A stretch of 64,000 nt of DNA, taken from contig NZ_OZ245754.1 in assembly GCF_965227365.1 (NCBI RefSeq), positions 124,001 to 188,000 of the forward strand, in the 5' to 3' direction. The position numbers and the translations under genes are program-made. Source of the stretch: Hwanghaeella sp965227365. Its GTDB lineage: Bacteria; Pseudomonadota; Alphaproteobacteria; UBA8366; Aestuariispiraceae. The notes under the pieces are model-generated. The model had not been told where the DNA came from and did not search any database. It saw only the letters and a list, made by a program, of their open reading frames with translations. Positions 49,685 through 57,805 of the stretch are shown here, one piece after another (position 1 is the first letter of the stretch; each line of letters starts with the position of its first letter).

Positions 49685-50551
49685 TTGACAGCTCTATGCC
49701 TTGCCCCACGCCCGACCGTCAGCCCGCTGCGCATGCAACTGCCGCCGAAGGCTTGTGATTGTCACGCTCACGTTATCGAACCTAGCGACGTTCAGCCGTT
49801 TGTCGAGAATCGCGACTATACCCCTCCGCCCGCCTCGCTTGCGGATTACGAAAAGCTCCACAAGACATTGGGAATAGAGCGCGCGGTGATCATCCAACCG
49901 TCTTTCTACGGCACGGACAATACGGTCACACTGCAGGCAATCCAAGATTATTCGGGGGAATGTCGCGGTGTCGCGGTCGTTGATGACGATATCGAAGACT
50001 CGGCGCTGAAGGAAATGGACCGCGCTGGCGTTAGAGGCATTCGCTTCAATTTGGCGTTTGCTGGTGGTGTAGGTCTTGAAAGCTTGGAGCGGATGGCCCG
50101 CAGGATTGCTCCGTTGGGTTGGCACGTGCAGTTGTTGGTACGGCCGGAAACAATCGTCGAGAACGAGGATCGATTGAAAGCGCTGCCGGTTCCCGTCGTG
50201 ATCGACCATTTCGGCCTCGTAGATGCCAGCGCCGGCATCGACCAGCCCGCTGTGGACGCCATGCTTCGCCTGCTTGCCACGGATCGAGTTTGGATCAAGC
50301 TTTCCGGGTGTTACCGTGTTTCCGTTGACAGGCCGCTTTTCAAGAATGTCGTCCCTATCGCAAAAGCGCTAATCGCGCAGGCGCCGCACCGCATGGTGTG
50401 GGGTACTGATTGGCCGCATCCTGCGATGTTCGAATACATGCCGGACGACGGACATCTCATGAATGCCCTTTTTGACTATGCGGATGGCGAAGACCAGGTT
50501 CGGCAAATTCTTGTCGACAACCCAGCGGCACTCTACGGATTCGCCCTGTGA
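49685..50551 (+). CDS. Amidohydrolase family TIM-barrel hydrolase (PDC lactonase-like)
   Basis: A 288-residue protein of the amidohydrolase_2 superfamily close to 2-pyrone-4,6-dicarboxylate lactonase and sugar lactonases. The metal site starts with CDCHAHVIEP (residues 24-33). Other blocks are AVIIQPSFYGTDN, RGIRFNLAFAGG, VVIDHFGLVDA, WIKLSGCYRVS and the final VWGTDWPHPAMFE with the catalytic Asp. TTG at 49685 is used because GGAAGG precedes it by eight bases and the N-terminal RPTVSP stretch is typical of the family; ATG 49733 would remove this. It probably hydrolyses a lactone taken up by the TRAP system. Confidence 0.87.
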   Translation: MTALCLAPRPTVSPLRMQLPPKACDCHAHVIEPSDVQPFVENRDYTPPPASLADYEKLHKTLGIERAVIIQPSFYGTDNTVTLQAIQDYSGECRGVAVVDDDIEDSALKEMDRAGVRGIRFNLAFAGGVGLESLERMARRIAPLGWHVQLLVRPETIVENEDRLKALPVPVVIDHFGLVDASAGIDQPAVDAMLRLLATDRVWIKLSGCYRVSVDRPLFKNVVPIAKALIAQAPHRMVWGTDWPHPAMFEYMPDDGHLMNALFDYADGEDQVRQILVDNPAALYGFAL

Positions 50552-50586
50552 TCGTTATGTGATCGCCGTGGCCATGGGTTGGACTG

Positions 50587-51309
50587 TCAATCGTCCGTCG
50601 CGACCGCGAGCTTGCCGGTGACGCCGTGCTTGTCGATCAGGGACTGCACGGTGCCGTCGGCGACGGCGTCGGCCAGCACCTTTTCCACCAATGCCTTCAA
50701 GGCCGGCTTGCCGTGCTTGGTCCCGACCGATTGCTTGATCGAGGTATAACGGCCGGGCAGCACGCGGGAGCCCGGCATTTCCTTGGCGTTTTCCAGCAAT
50801 GCGGGGGTCAGGCCCGCCAACGCGTCCTGTCCGCCCTGTTTGAACATCTCGAAGGTGCCGGGCAGGCCCTGGCCGTGGATCAGTTCCGCATGTTTCAGCG
50901 TGCGGGTCAGGTATAGGTCGTAGGCGGCGCGGGCCGGGACGGCGATCTTCACGCCCGGTTTGTCGACATCCTCGATCTTTTGAAGGGGCGACCCGGCGGG
51001 CACCAGATACGTCGCTTCGATCTGAACATAGGGTTCGCAGAAATCGATGATTTCCGCGCGCTTGGGCTCGATCGCGATCAGGCAGATGTCCCAGGTCTCG
51101 ATAGCGTCGCCGACTTCGCCGGGCGTGGGGAAGCAGTTGTAATCGACTGAAACACCCAACGCTTTCGCGATGCGGGCAGCCATGTCCGGCGCGACGCCGA
51201 CCGGCGTTCCGTCTGCTTTCCGATCGGTCACCAGAAGCATGTTCCCCAAATTGATCCCGACCCTCAGCGTGCTCGGGTCTTCGAGGTCCGCGACCGCTTC
51301 CCCTGACAT
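50587..51309 (-). CDS. Family 3 solute-binding protein without signal peptide
   Basis: A 240-residue SBP_bac_3-fold protein: LRVGINLGNMLLV, GVAPDMAARIAKALGVSVDY, WDICLIAIEPKRAEIIDFCEPYV, and GVKIAVPARAAYDLYLTRTL form the two lobes. The start is the ATG at 51309, preceded by AAGGGGGAAGCC; a further ATG at 51324 is in frame. From neither start is there a signal peptide, lipobox or hydrophobic segment, so the protein should stay in the cytoplasm. It is the last gene of the operon with the HD oxygenase (21-37 bp upstream) and the TmpA-like dioxygenase. It might be a ligand sensor, chaperone or enzyme. Confidence 0.85.
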   Translation of the reverse strand: MSGEAVADLEDPSTLRVGINLGNMLLVTDRKADGTPVGVAPDMAARIAKALGVSVDYNCFPTPGEVGDAIETWDICLIAIEPKRAEIIDFCEPYVQIEATYLVPAGSPLQKIEDVDKPGVKIAVPARAAYDLYLTRTLKHAELIHGQGLPGTFEMFKQGGQDALAGLTPALLENAKEMPGSRVLPGRYTSIKQSVGTKHGKPALKALVEKVLADAVADGTVQSLIDKHGVTGKLAVATDD

Positions 51310-51345
51310 GGCTTCCCCCTTCATGTTTGTTTTTGCGGGGATAGA

Positions 51346-51918
51346 CTATGCGCGCTTCAGCAGTCCCCGCAAGCGGTCGGCATAGGTTTCGAAACCTGGT
51401 GTCTCAAGCCCTGGAACCTTGGCGGCCTCGTCTGCCCGCCGCAGGATGAGCGCGGCTTCCAGATGCGGAGAGGATTCGAAGGCCTGGACCTCGTCCTCGT
51501 TCATCACCCCGCCTTGAAGCTTGAGACTGAGGACCGAGGCGTCCGACAACAGATCGAAATAGCCGGGTTCCACCGCGCAGAGATAGCGTTTCGCGTCCAC
51601 ATGCATGCGCACCGGTTCGGACACGGCCGGGCCGAAATACTCCTCCAGGAAGTTGGCGCCGACATCCTGGTGGATGGCGTCGATTCCCTGTTCGGCGTGG
51701 TATATGTCGTCTTCGTGCAGCAAGTGGCCGACATCGTGCAGAAGGGCGGCACAGACCAGGGCATCGCTGCAATTCTGCTGATCCACATGGACCGCTGATT
51801 GCAGCGCGTGTTCGGTCTGGCTGACGCCTTCCCCGTAATGCACGCCGCCCCGCTCCGCGAAGATCGTGATTAGCTTGTCGACGATATCACCCTGGTCGGC
51901 CGGGAGTTGGTTCAGCAT
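51346..51918 (-). CDS. tmpB: HD-domain mixed-valent diiron oxygenase, TmpB/PhnZ-like
   Basis: A 190-residue HD-domain protein. The six-residue iron-ligand set of mixed-valent diiron oxygenases is present: His37 (QTEHALQ), His61-Asp62 (LLHDVGH), His83 (IHQDVG), His106 (MHVDAKRYL) and Asp163 (RRADEAAK). Tyr28 and Glu30 sit where PhnZ has its gating Tyr and Glu. SLKLQGGVM is another PhnZ-type block. PhnZ and TmpB cleave the C-P bond of 1-hydroxyalkylphosphonates with O2. The TmpA-like dioxygenase lies 59 bp upstream, so TmpB is favoured: it yields glycine betaine and phosphate. The symbol is by homology reasoning, not experiment. Confidence 0.82.
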   Translation of the reverse strand: MLNQLPADQGDIVDKLITIFAERGGVHYGEGVSQTEHALQSAVHVDQQNCSDALVCAALLHDVGHLLHEDDIYHAEQGIDAIHQDVGANFLEEYFGPAVSEPVRMHVDAKRYLCAVEPGYFDLLSDASVLSLKLQGGVMNEDEVQAFESSPHLEAALILRRADEAAKVPGLETPGFETYADRLRGLLKRA

Positions 51919-51977
51919 GGTGACAAATTCCGAATTTGTGGGTTTTCAAGTGTTGCCAATAGCTTAGCGGCAAATTG

Positions 51978-53090
51978 TTACATCTGTTGGACCGTCTTGT
52001 CATCGCCGATGCGCAACCGCCCGTATACCGCATCCTTATCGGCGTAGCAGCCCTGCAGCCAACGCTTGCCCGGTGCGAACCCCTTGCGTCCGTGCAGGAC
52101 GCGCATGTTGTCGAAGACGACACAGTCCCCCGGCGCGAGGCGCAAGGTCGCCTCGACCTCCGGATTGCGCAGGTAGTGTGAGAATTTCCGGTAGGCGTCG
52201 TAGAAGGCCGGCAAATCCGCCGCCGATAAATCGGCCGGCGCGATGGACCGGTTGTTGTAGCGGATGGTCACGACGCGGCCCTTGTCGTCGACCGTGATCA
52301 TCGGCGCGCGGGCCTGCAGGTCCACGGTCGCGTCATGGAAGCGGAACGGCAGCCAGGTGGTGCTGAGGATGCGGAAGGCCTCCGGATCGTCCCGGCGCAG
52401 GCGGTCCGCCACCTGGAACCCGTCGACGAACAGCGACCCGCCGCCATCGGTCTCGTTTTGAAGGCAATGCAGAAGCTGCAGGCCGGGGACCGGGTCGCGA
52501 TAGGGATTGTCCGTATGAACCATCAGCCCGGCGGAGGTGAAGGCCATGTTGGTCGGATTTTCAACTGACCTGACGTCGAACAGACGGCCGTAATTCGTCT
52601 CCCGCACAAACCCGAAATTTTCCGCGATTGCGCAGACCGTTTCCGGTTCGACCGGCGCGTCCGTCACCAATGCGATGCCGTCCCGTGCGATGGCCGTCAG
52701 CCAGTTCCGTTCGGTATCCCGGTCGGCGATGATTTTTCCATACTCGAAGCGGGCGACGGTAAATCCCGTCGGCCACAAGCGTGGGCCATACGGATCCTGC
52801 GCAGGGGCGGCGAAACCGCGCAGCCATGACGCGGGATAGACGCTTTCATGCCCGTCCGGGTCGAATGTTATGGCCAACGACCCGTCTGTGCTCAACGTGG
52901 CGGAACGAAATGCCGCGTTTTCAGGCAGATCGGCGATATCGATCAGGCGCTGACCATTGCCCGGATGAACCGTCTGTGAATCCTGCGCGTTGTCGCGCAG
53001 CCAGGGCGCATAGAGCGATTGGGTCAAGCCGTCGGACCAGGTCAAGGTGGCCCATTCCCTGCCGGTTACGATCGTTGTGATATGATGCAT
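51978..53090 (-). CDS. tmpA: Fe(II)/2-oxoglutarate dioxygenase, TmpA-like (gamma-butyrobetaine dioxygenase family)
   Basis: A 370-residue enzyme. The N-terminal domain (about 8-95) matches the BBOX N-terminal fold (APWLRDNAQDSQTVHPGNGQ in part) but lacks the zinc-binding cysteines normally seen there. The catalytic jelly roll has the iron facial triad His192-x-Asp194 (MVHTDNPYRDP) and His333 (VLHGRKGF), with Arg343 for 2-oxoglutarate (KRWLQGCY). TmpA hydroxylates 2-(trimethylammonio)ethylphosphonate so that TmpB can cleave it. The adjacent TmpB-like gene makes this more likely than carnitine synthesis, but gamma-butyrobetaine hydroxylase remains the alternative. Confidence 0.8.
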   Translation of the reverse strand: MHHITTIVTGREWATLTWSDGLTQSLYAPWLRDNAQDSQTVHPGNGQRLIDIADLPENAAFRSATLSTDGSLAITFDPDGHESVYPASWLRGFAAPAQDPYGPRLWPTGFTVARFEYGKIIADRDTERNWLTAIARDGIALVTDAPVEPETVCAIAENFGFVRETNYGRLFDVRSVENPTNMAFTSAGLMVHTDNPYRDPVPGLQLLHCLQNETDGGGSLFVDGFQVADRLRRDDPEAFRILSTTWLPFRFHDATVDLQARAPMITVDDKGRVVTIRYNNRSIAPADLSAADLPAFYDAYRKFSHYLRNPEVEATLRLAPGDCVVFDNMRVLHGRKGFAPGKRWLQGCYADKDAVYGRLRIGDDKTVQQM

Positions 53091-53193
53091 GTCTTATGCT
53101 CCGGCAATACGCTCATTGGGGCCGAGAAGATGCGTTTCAGGGTTCATTAACCCAGGTTTCCAGGGAATGGCTACTGCATTCTCCTTACCCCTA

Positions 53194-53217
53194 TTGTGTG
53201 AATTTTTTGACACACCA
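53194..53217. promoter_or_regulatory. Inverted repeat between tmpA and clpB
   Basis: TTGTGTG (53194-53200) and CACACCA (53211-53217) form an imperfect inverted repeat around an AT-rich 10-base spacer, in the 244-bp divergent region. It could be an operator for the tmpAB operon or for clpB. I see no convincing heat-shock sigma-32 promoter nearby. Confidence 0.35.
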
Positions 53218-53334
53218 TATATGTCTCGGACGCCTGATAGGGTCCAGAAAACGGTAGCGACAACGCTACGGAGATATCGACTCGACTAAGCGTCTGCTGG
53301 CATTGGCTGGGGGCGCAGCAAGAGAGGTTGAACA

Positions 53335-55929
53335 ATGGAATTCGAGAAATTCACGGACAGGGCCCGTGGCTTTATCCAGTCCGCCCAGACCCTGGCGCTG
53401 ACTAGCAGCCATCAAAGGCTTACTTCCGAACATCTGCTCAAAGTCCTGCTGGACGACAAGGAAGGCCTCGCGGCCAGCCTGATCCAATCCGCGGGCGGCA
53501 ATCCTAAAACCGTCCATGCCGCTGCTGAAGCGACGCTTGCCAAGCTGCCCAAAGTCGAAGGATCGGGCGCGGGCAATCTGCACCTGGACGGTTCCTTGGC
53601 GAAGGTTTTCGACGCGGCGCAGAAACTGGCCGAAAAGAACGGCGACAGCTTCGTGACCGCGGAAATCATGCTGCTGGCGCTGGCCATGGCGGAAGGCACC
53701 CCGGCGGCGAAGGCGTTCAAGGACGGCAATGTCGCGCCGCAGGCGTTGAACGCCGCGATCAAGGAATTGCGTAAAGGCCGCACGGCGGATTCCGCGGGCG
53801 CCGAGGGCAGCTATGACGCCCTGAAGAAGTATGCCCGCGACCTGACCGAAGCCGCGCGCTCGGGCAAATTGGATCCCGTGATCGGCCGTGACGAGGAAAT
53901 CCGCCGCACGGTCCAGGTCCTCTCGCGCCGCACCAAGAACAACCCGGTCCTGATTGGGGAGCCGGGCGTGGGTAAAACCGCGATCATCGAAGGTCTCGCT
54001 CAGCGCATCGTCAACGGCGACGTGCCTGAATCCCTCAAGGACAAGCGGCTGATGTCGCTTGACCTAGGCGCCATGGTCGCCGGATCCAAGTTCCGCGGCG
54101 AGTTCGAGGAACGCCTGAAGGCGGTTCTGGAAGAAATCGGCTCCGCCGCTGGTGAGGTTATCCTCTTCATCGACGAGCTCCACACGCTGGTTGGTGCGGG
54201 CGCAGCGGAAGGCTCGATGGATGCCTCCAACATGCTGAAGCCGGCACTGGCGCGCGGTGAGTTGCATTGCGTGGGGGCGACGACGCTCGACGAATATCGC
54301 AAGCATATCGAAAAGGACGCGGCGCTCGCGCGGCGCTTCCAGCCGGTCATGGTGTCCGAGCCGACGGTCGCGGATACGATCTCCATCCTCCGCGGATTGA
54401 AAGAGAAGTACGAGCTGCATCACGGCGTGCGCATCACCGATGCGGCGATCGTCGCGGCAGCGACCTTGTCGAACCGTTACATCACCGACCGTTTTCTGCC
54501 GGACAAGGCGATCGATCTGGTCGACGAAGCGGCCAGCAGGTTGCGTATGGAAGTCGACTCCAAGCCGGAGGAAATCGATGAGCTGGACCGCCGTATCGTG
54601 CAGTTGAAGATCGAGCGCGAGGCCCTGAAGAAGGAATCCGATCGCGGGTCCAAGGAACGGCTCGAAAAGCTGGAAGTGGAACTGAGCGGCCTCGAGCAGG
54701 AATCCGCCGTCCTGACCGCCCGTTGGGAAGCGGAGAAGAACAAACTCAACAGCGCCCAGGACATCAAGGAAAAGCTGGATAACGCCCGGGCCGAACTGGA
54801 CCGCGCCCAGCGCGAAGGCAAATACGAGCGGGCCGGCGAACTCGCCTATGGCGTGATCCCGGACCTGGAAAAAGCCCTGGTCGCTTCCGAGGAAGCGTCC
54901 GGCGAGCATATGCTGAACGAAGAAGTTCGCGACCAGGATGTCGCCGGTGTCGTCTCACGCTGGACCGGCATCCCCGTCGACAAGATGCTGGAGGGCGAAC
55001 GCGAGAAACTGCTTCAGATGGAAGGCCAGATCGCTTCCCGGGTCATCGGGCAGGACGAAGCGGTCGCGGCCATCGCGAATGCGGTGCGCCGGTCCCGTGC
55101 GGGCCTTCAGGACCCCAACCGGCCGATCGGTTCCTTCCTGTTCCTTGGCCCGACCGGTGTCGGGAAGACGGAACTGACCAAGGCATTGGCGGAGTTCCTG
55201 TTCGATGATGATCAGGCGATGGTTCGGATCGATATGTCCGAATATATGGAGAAGCATGCGGTCTCCCGCCTCATCGGTGCGCCTCCGGGCTATGTCGGCT
55301 ACGACGAGGGTGGCGCCCTGACGGAAGCCGTTCGCCGCCGGCCCTATCAGGTCGTGCTGTTCGACGAGATCGAGAAGGCTCATCCGGATGTCTTCAACGT
55401 CCTGCTGCAGGTATTGGACGACGGCCGTCTGACCGACGGCCAGGGCCGCACGGTCGATTTCAAGAACGTGCTGATCGTCATGACCTCGAACCTCGGATCC
55501 GAATTCCTAGCAAACCAGGGCGATGGCGAGGATGTGGAAGCGGTGCGCCCGATGGTGATGGATGTGGTTCGGTCGGCCTTCCGACCCGAATTCCTGAACC
55601 GGTTGGACGAGATCCTGCTGTTCCGCCGCTTGAGCCGCGAGCACATGACCGGGATCGTCGACATCCAATTGGGACATCTGGCCAAGCTGCTGGAGGACCG
55701 GAACATCAAGCTGGATGTGGACGAATCCGCGAAGGTCTGGCTGGCGGACAAGGGGTACGACCCGGTATACGGCGCCCGGCCCTTGAAGCGGGTGATTCAG
55801 CGATCGCTGCAGAATCCATTGGCCAGCATGATCCTGGAGGGAACGGTTTCCGACGGCGAGACGGCCACTGTCTCCGTCACCGGCGAGGGGCTTTCCATCA
55901 ATGGGGAAGCGTTGGAAGCCGCTGCCTAG
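53335..55929 (+). CDS. clpB: ATP-dependent disaggregase ClpB
   Basis: An 864-residue Hsp100 chaperone of normal length. The N-domain (FTDRARGFIQSAQTLAL, HLLKVLL) is followed by AAA+ domain 1 with Walker A GEPGVGKTAIIEG (about 206-218) and Walker B VILFIDELHTLVGAG. The long middle coiled coil (about 405-525) distinguishes ClpB from ClpA and ClpC. Domain 2 has GPTGVGKTELTKA (about 602-614) and VLFDEIEKAHPDVF. It lacks the ClpP-binding loop, so it works with DnaK to rescue aggregates. AGAGAGG precedes the ATG. Heat-shock control is expected, but no clear promoter was found. Confidence 0.97.
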   Translation: MEFEKFTDRARGFIQSAQTLALTSSHQRLTSEHLLKVLLDDKEGLAASLIQSAGGNPKTVHAAAEATLAKLPKVEGSGAGNLHLDGSLAKVFDAAQKLAEKNGDSFVTAEIMLLALAMAEGTPAAKAFKDGNVAPQALNAAIKELRKGRTADSAGAEGSYDALKKYARDLTEAARSGKLDPVIGRDEEIRRTVQVLSRRTKNNPVLIGEPGVGKTAIIEGLAQRIVNGDVPESLKDKRLMSLDLGAMVAGSKFRGEFEERLKAVLEEIGSAAGEVILFIDELHTLVGAGAAEGSMDASNMLKPALARGELHCVGATTLDEYRKHIEKDAALARRFQPVMVSEPTVADTISILRGLKEKYELHHGVRITDAAIVAAATLSNRYITDRFLPDKAIDLVDEAASRLRMEVDSKPEEIDELDRRIVQLKIEREALKKESDRGSKERLEKLEVELSGLEQESAVLTARWEAEKNKLNSAQDIKEKLDNARAELDRAQREGKYERAGELAYGVIPDLEKALVASEEASGEHMLNEEVRDQDVAGVVSRWTGIPVDKMLEGEREKLLQMEGQIASRVIGQDEAVAAIANAVRRSRAGLQDPNRPIGSFLFLGPTGVGKTELTKALAEFLFDDDQAMVRIDMSEYMEKHAVSRLIGAPPGYVGYDEGGALTEAVRRRPYQVVLFDEIEKAHPDVFNVLLQVLDDGRLTDGQGRTVDFKNVLIVMTSNLGSEFLANQGDGEDVEAVRPMVMDVVRSAFRPEFLNRLDEILLFRRLSREHMTGIVDIQLGHLAKLLEDRNIKLDVDESAKVWLADKGYDPVYGARPLKRVIQRSLQNPLASMILEGTVSDGETATVSVTGEGLSINGEALEAAA

Positions 55930-55956
55930 GGCAGTCCCAGTCTAACAGATTTGAAG

Positions 55957-55990
55957 CGGGCGCTCGTCATTTGGCGGGCGCCCGTTTCTG
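55957..55990 (+). terminator. Intrinsic terminator after clpB
   Basis: CGGGCGC (55957-55963) pairs with GCGCCCG (55978-55984) around a 14-base loop, followed by a T-rich run (TTTCTGTTTTC). It lies 27 bases past the clpB stop. Confidence 0.8.
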
Positions 55991-56116
55991 TTTTCTTCTT
56001 GTCCGGTCCGTCATCAGGTCGGGCAATGGCCCTTGCAGGCCGGTGCCCAGGCGGTGCAAATACGCGGCAATCCCCGGCAGGGGCTTTGGAAACGCGCATC
56101 TGGATACGGCCCCGGC

Positions 56117-56872
56117 ATGGATCAACTCGATCCCCTATACATGATGATCTTCCTGCTCGGCGCAGGGGCTGGCGGGTTCGTGACCGGGCTTGCGGGCTTC
56201 GGCACGGCCTTGATCGTATCGGCCTTCTGGCTGCATTTCATGGACCCGATCGTGGTCGCGCCGCTGGCAGCGGCATGCTCGGTTGTCGGACAGGTTTCCG
56301 CGTTGAGAGGGACTTGGCGGCATATCCAGTGGAAAGCGGTGACGCCGTTTCTGATCGGCGCCTTCGTCGGTCTGCCGGTCGGTGTCTGGTCCCTGGATTA
56401 CATAGAACCGGAGCACGTGAAACTCGCCGTTGGCGTTTTCCTGGTCGGGTATTCGCTCTATTCGCTGTTTTTACTGTTTCGCGGCAATATTCCCTCGATA
56501 CGGATCGACAACCGCCTGGCCGACGGCGCCGTTGGTATCATCGGCGGGGTGATGGGGGGCGTCGCCGGTCTGTCCGGACCGGCACCGCTGATCTGGTGTC
56601 AGTTGCGCGGTCTGGCGAAACAGGTTCAACGCGGTTTGTATCAGCCCTACAACGCGATCATTCTGGCCACGGCGACGGGCGTTCACGCTTTATACGGTCG
56701 GATTGACGGAGAGGTCGGCTTTGCGTTCCTGATCAGTATCCCGGCAACGGTCATAGGTTCTTGGATCGGAACGTCGCTTTACCATCGTTTGGACGATCGG
56801 TTATTCAACATAATCGTTCAATGCCTGTTGTTGCTGTCCGGGATCATGCTGCTCGGCAGGTCCGTCTTCTAA
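56117..56872 (+). CDS. TSUP (TauE/SafE) family membrane permease
   Basis: A 251-residue permease with about eight hydrophobic helices in two repeats. GAGAGGFVTGLAGFGTALIVSAF is the first repeat, with the conserved GxxxGxxxGxG-like pattern; GIIGGVMGGVAGLSGPAPLIWC is the second. TSUP proteins export sulfite, sulfoacetate or related anions. The ATG at 56117 is the first residue before the predicted first helix; a longer frame exists with no ribosome site. The substrate cannot be told from the neighbours. Confidence 0.88.
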   Translation: MDQLDPLYMMIFLLGAGAGGFVTGLAGFGTALIVSAFWLHFMDPIVVAPLAAACSVVGQVSALRGTWRHIQWKAVTPFLIGAFVGLPVGVWSLDYIEPEHVKLAVGVFLVGYSLYSLFLLFRGNIPSIRIDNRLADGAVGIIGGVMGGVAGLSGPAPLIWCQLRGLAKQVQRGLYQPYNAIILATATGVHALYGRIDGEVGFAFLISIPATVIGSWIGTSLYHRLDDRLFNIIVQCLLLLSGIMLLGRSVF

Positions 56873-56905
56873 GATCCGCACGCCTTACAGAACGGAATTT
56901 GGTCC

Positions 56906-57805
56906 TTGGAACTCTGGATACCGATCACGGTAGCGGCCGCCTTCCTGCAGAACTTGCGGATGGTGTTCCAGAAACAGTTGAAGTCGTCCCTGACAACCGG
57001 TGGGGCAACCTTTTCCCGTTTCGTCTTCGCCCTTCCCTTGGCGATCGTCTATGCCGCCGTGCTTCAGCATACCCAGGAAGGCGCGCCTCCCGAACCCAGC
57101 GCCCTTTTCGTGCTGTATTGTGCGTTGGGCGGGGTATCGCAAATCATGGCGACGGGTCTGTTGGTTGCGGTCTTTTCGCATCGGAACTTCGCCGTCAGTA
57201 CCGCCTATTCGAAGACGGAAACCGTCCAAACGGTGTTTTTCGGTCTGATCCTCCTGGGAGAATCCGTCGGTGGACAGGCGCTGGCAGGCATTCTGATCAG
57301 TCTGTTCGGCGTGCTGGCAATCTCCTTCGCGCAAACCGGTTGGAACCGGACCATAGTGCGCGACCTTGTGGGTAAGCCGGCGATGTTCGGGATCGCGTCG
57401 GGCACCTGCCTCGCCTTGTCGGTCGTGTTCTACCGGGCCGGTTCCCTGTCCCTCGGTGGGGACGGGTTCCTGGCTCAGGCCTCTCTGACGCTGGCGGTGG
57501 CGTTGGTCATCCAATGCGTCGTCATGGCTGTCTGGCTGCAAATCAAGGAACCGGGTCAGGCCATGGCCACGATCCGCGCCTGGCGTGTCGCTTTGCCGGC
57601 CGGCGTCAGCGGCTTCCTGGCCTCCGCCTGCTGGTTCGCCGCGATGACGATCCAGAATGCCGCCTATGTCCGGGCTCTGGGCCAGATTGAGTTGGTCTTC
57701 ACCTTCGCCGCCAGCTGGTTCATCTTCAAGGAACGCTCCAAGCCGGCTGAGGTCCTGGGCGTGTTGCTGATCTGCGGCGGGATTGTCGTGTTGGTGCTGC
57801 GTTAG
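56906..57805 (+). CDS. EamA/DMT superfamily transporter
   Basis: A 299-residue membrane protein with ten hydrophobic helices in two EamA halves. The first has VFQKQLKSSLTTGGATFSR and VSQIMATGLLVAVFSHRNF; the second starts around VFYRAGSLSLGG and ends LGQIELVFTFAASWFIFKE, RSKPAEVLGVLLICGG. TTG at 56906 is the likely start with a weak CGGA upstream. Its end overlaps the end of the convergent benE-like gene by four bases. Family members export small metabolites; the substrate is unknown. Confidence 0.88.
   Translation: MELWIPITVAAAFLQNLRMVFQKQLKSSLTTGGATFSRFVFALPLAIVYAAVLQHTQEGAPPEPSALFVLYCALGGVSQIMATGLLVAVFSHRNFAVSTAYSKTETVQTVFFGLILLGESVGGQALAGILISLFGVLAISFAQTGWNRTIVRDLVGKPAMFGIASGTCLALSVVFYRAGSLSLGGDGFLAQASLTLAVALVIQCVVMAVWLQIKEPGQAMATIRAWRVALPAGVSGFLASACWFAAMTIQNAAYVRALGQIELVFTFAASWFIFKERSKPAEVLGVLLICGGIVVLVLR

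Noticed and set aside
53091..53334. Sigma-32 promoter for clpB
   Set aside because: CCCCTATT at about 53187-53194 resembles a -10 element, but no matching -35 lies at the right distance.
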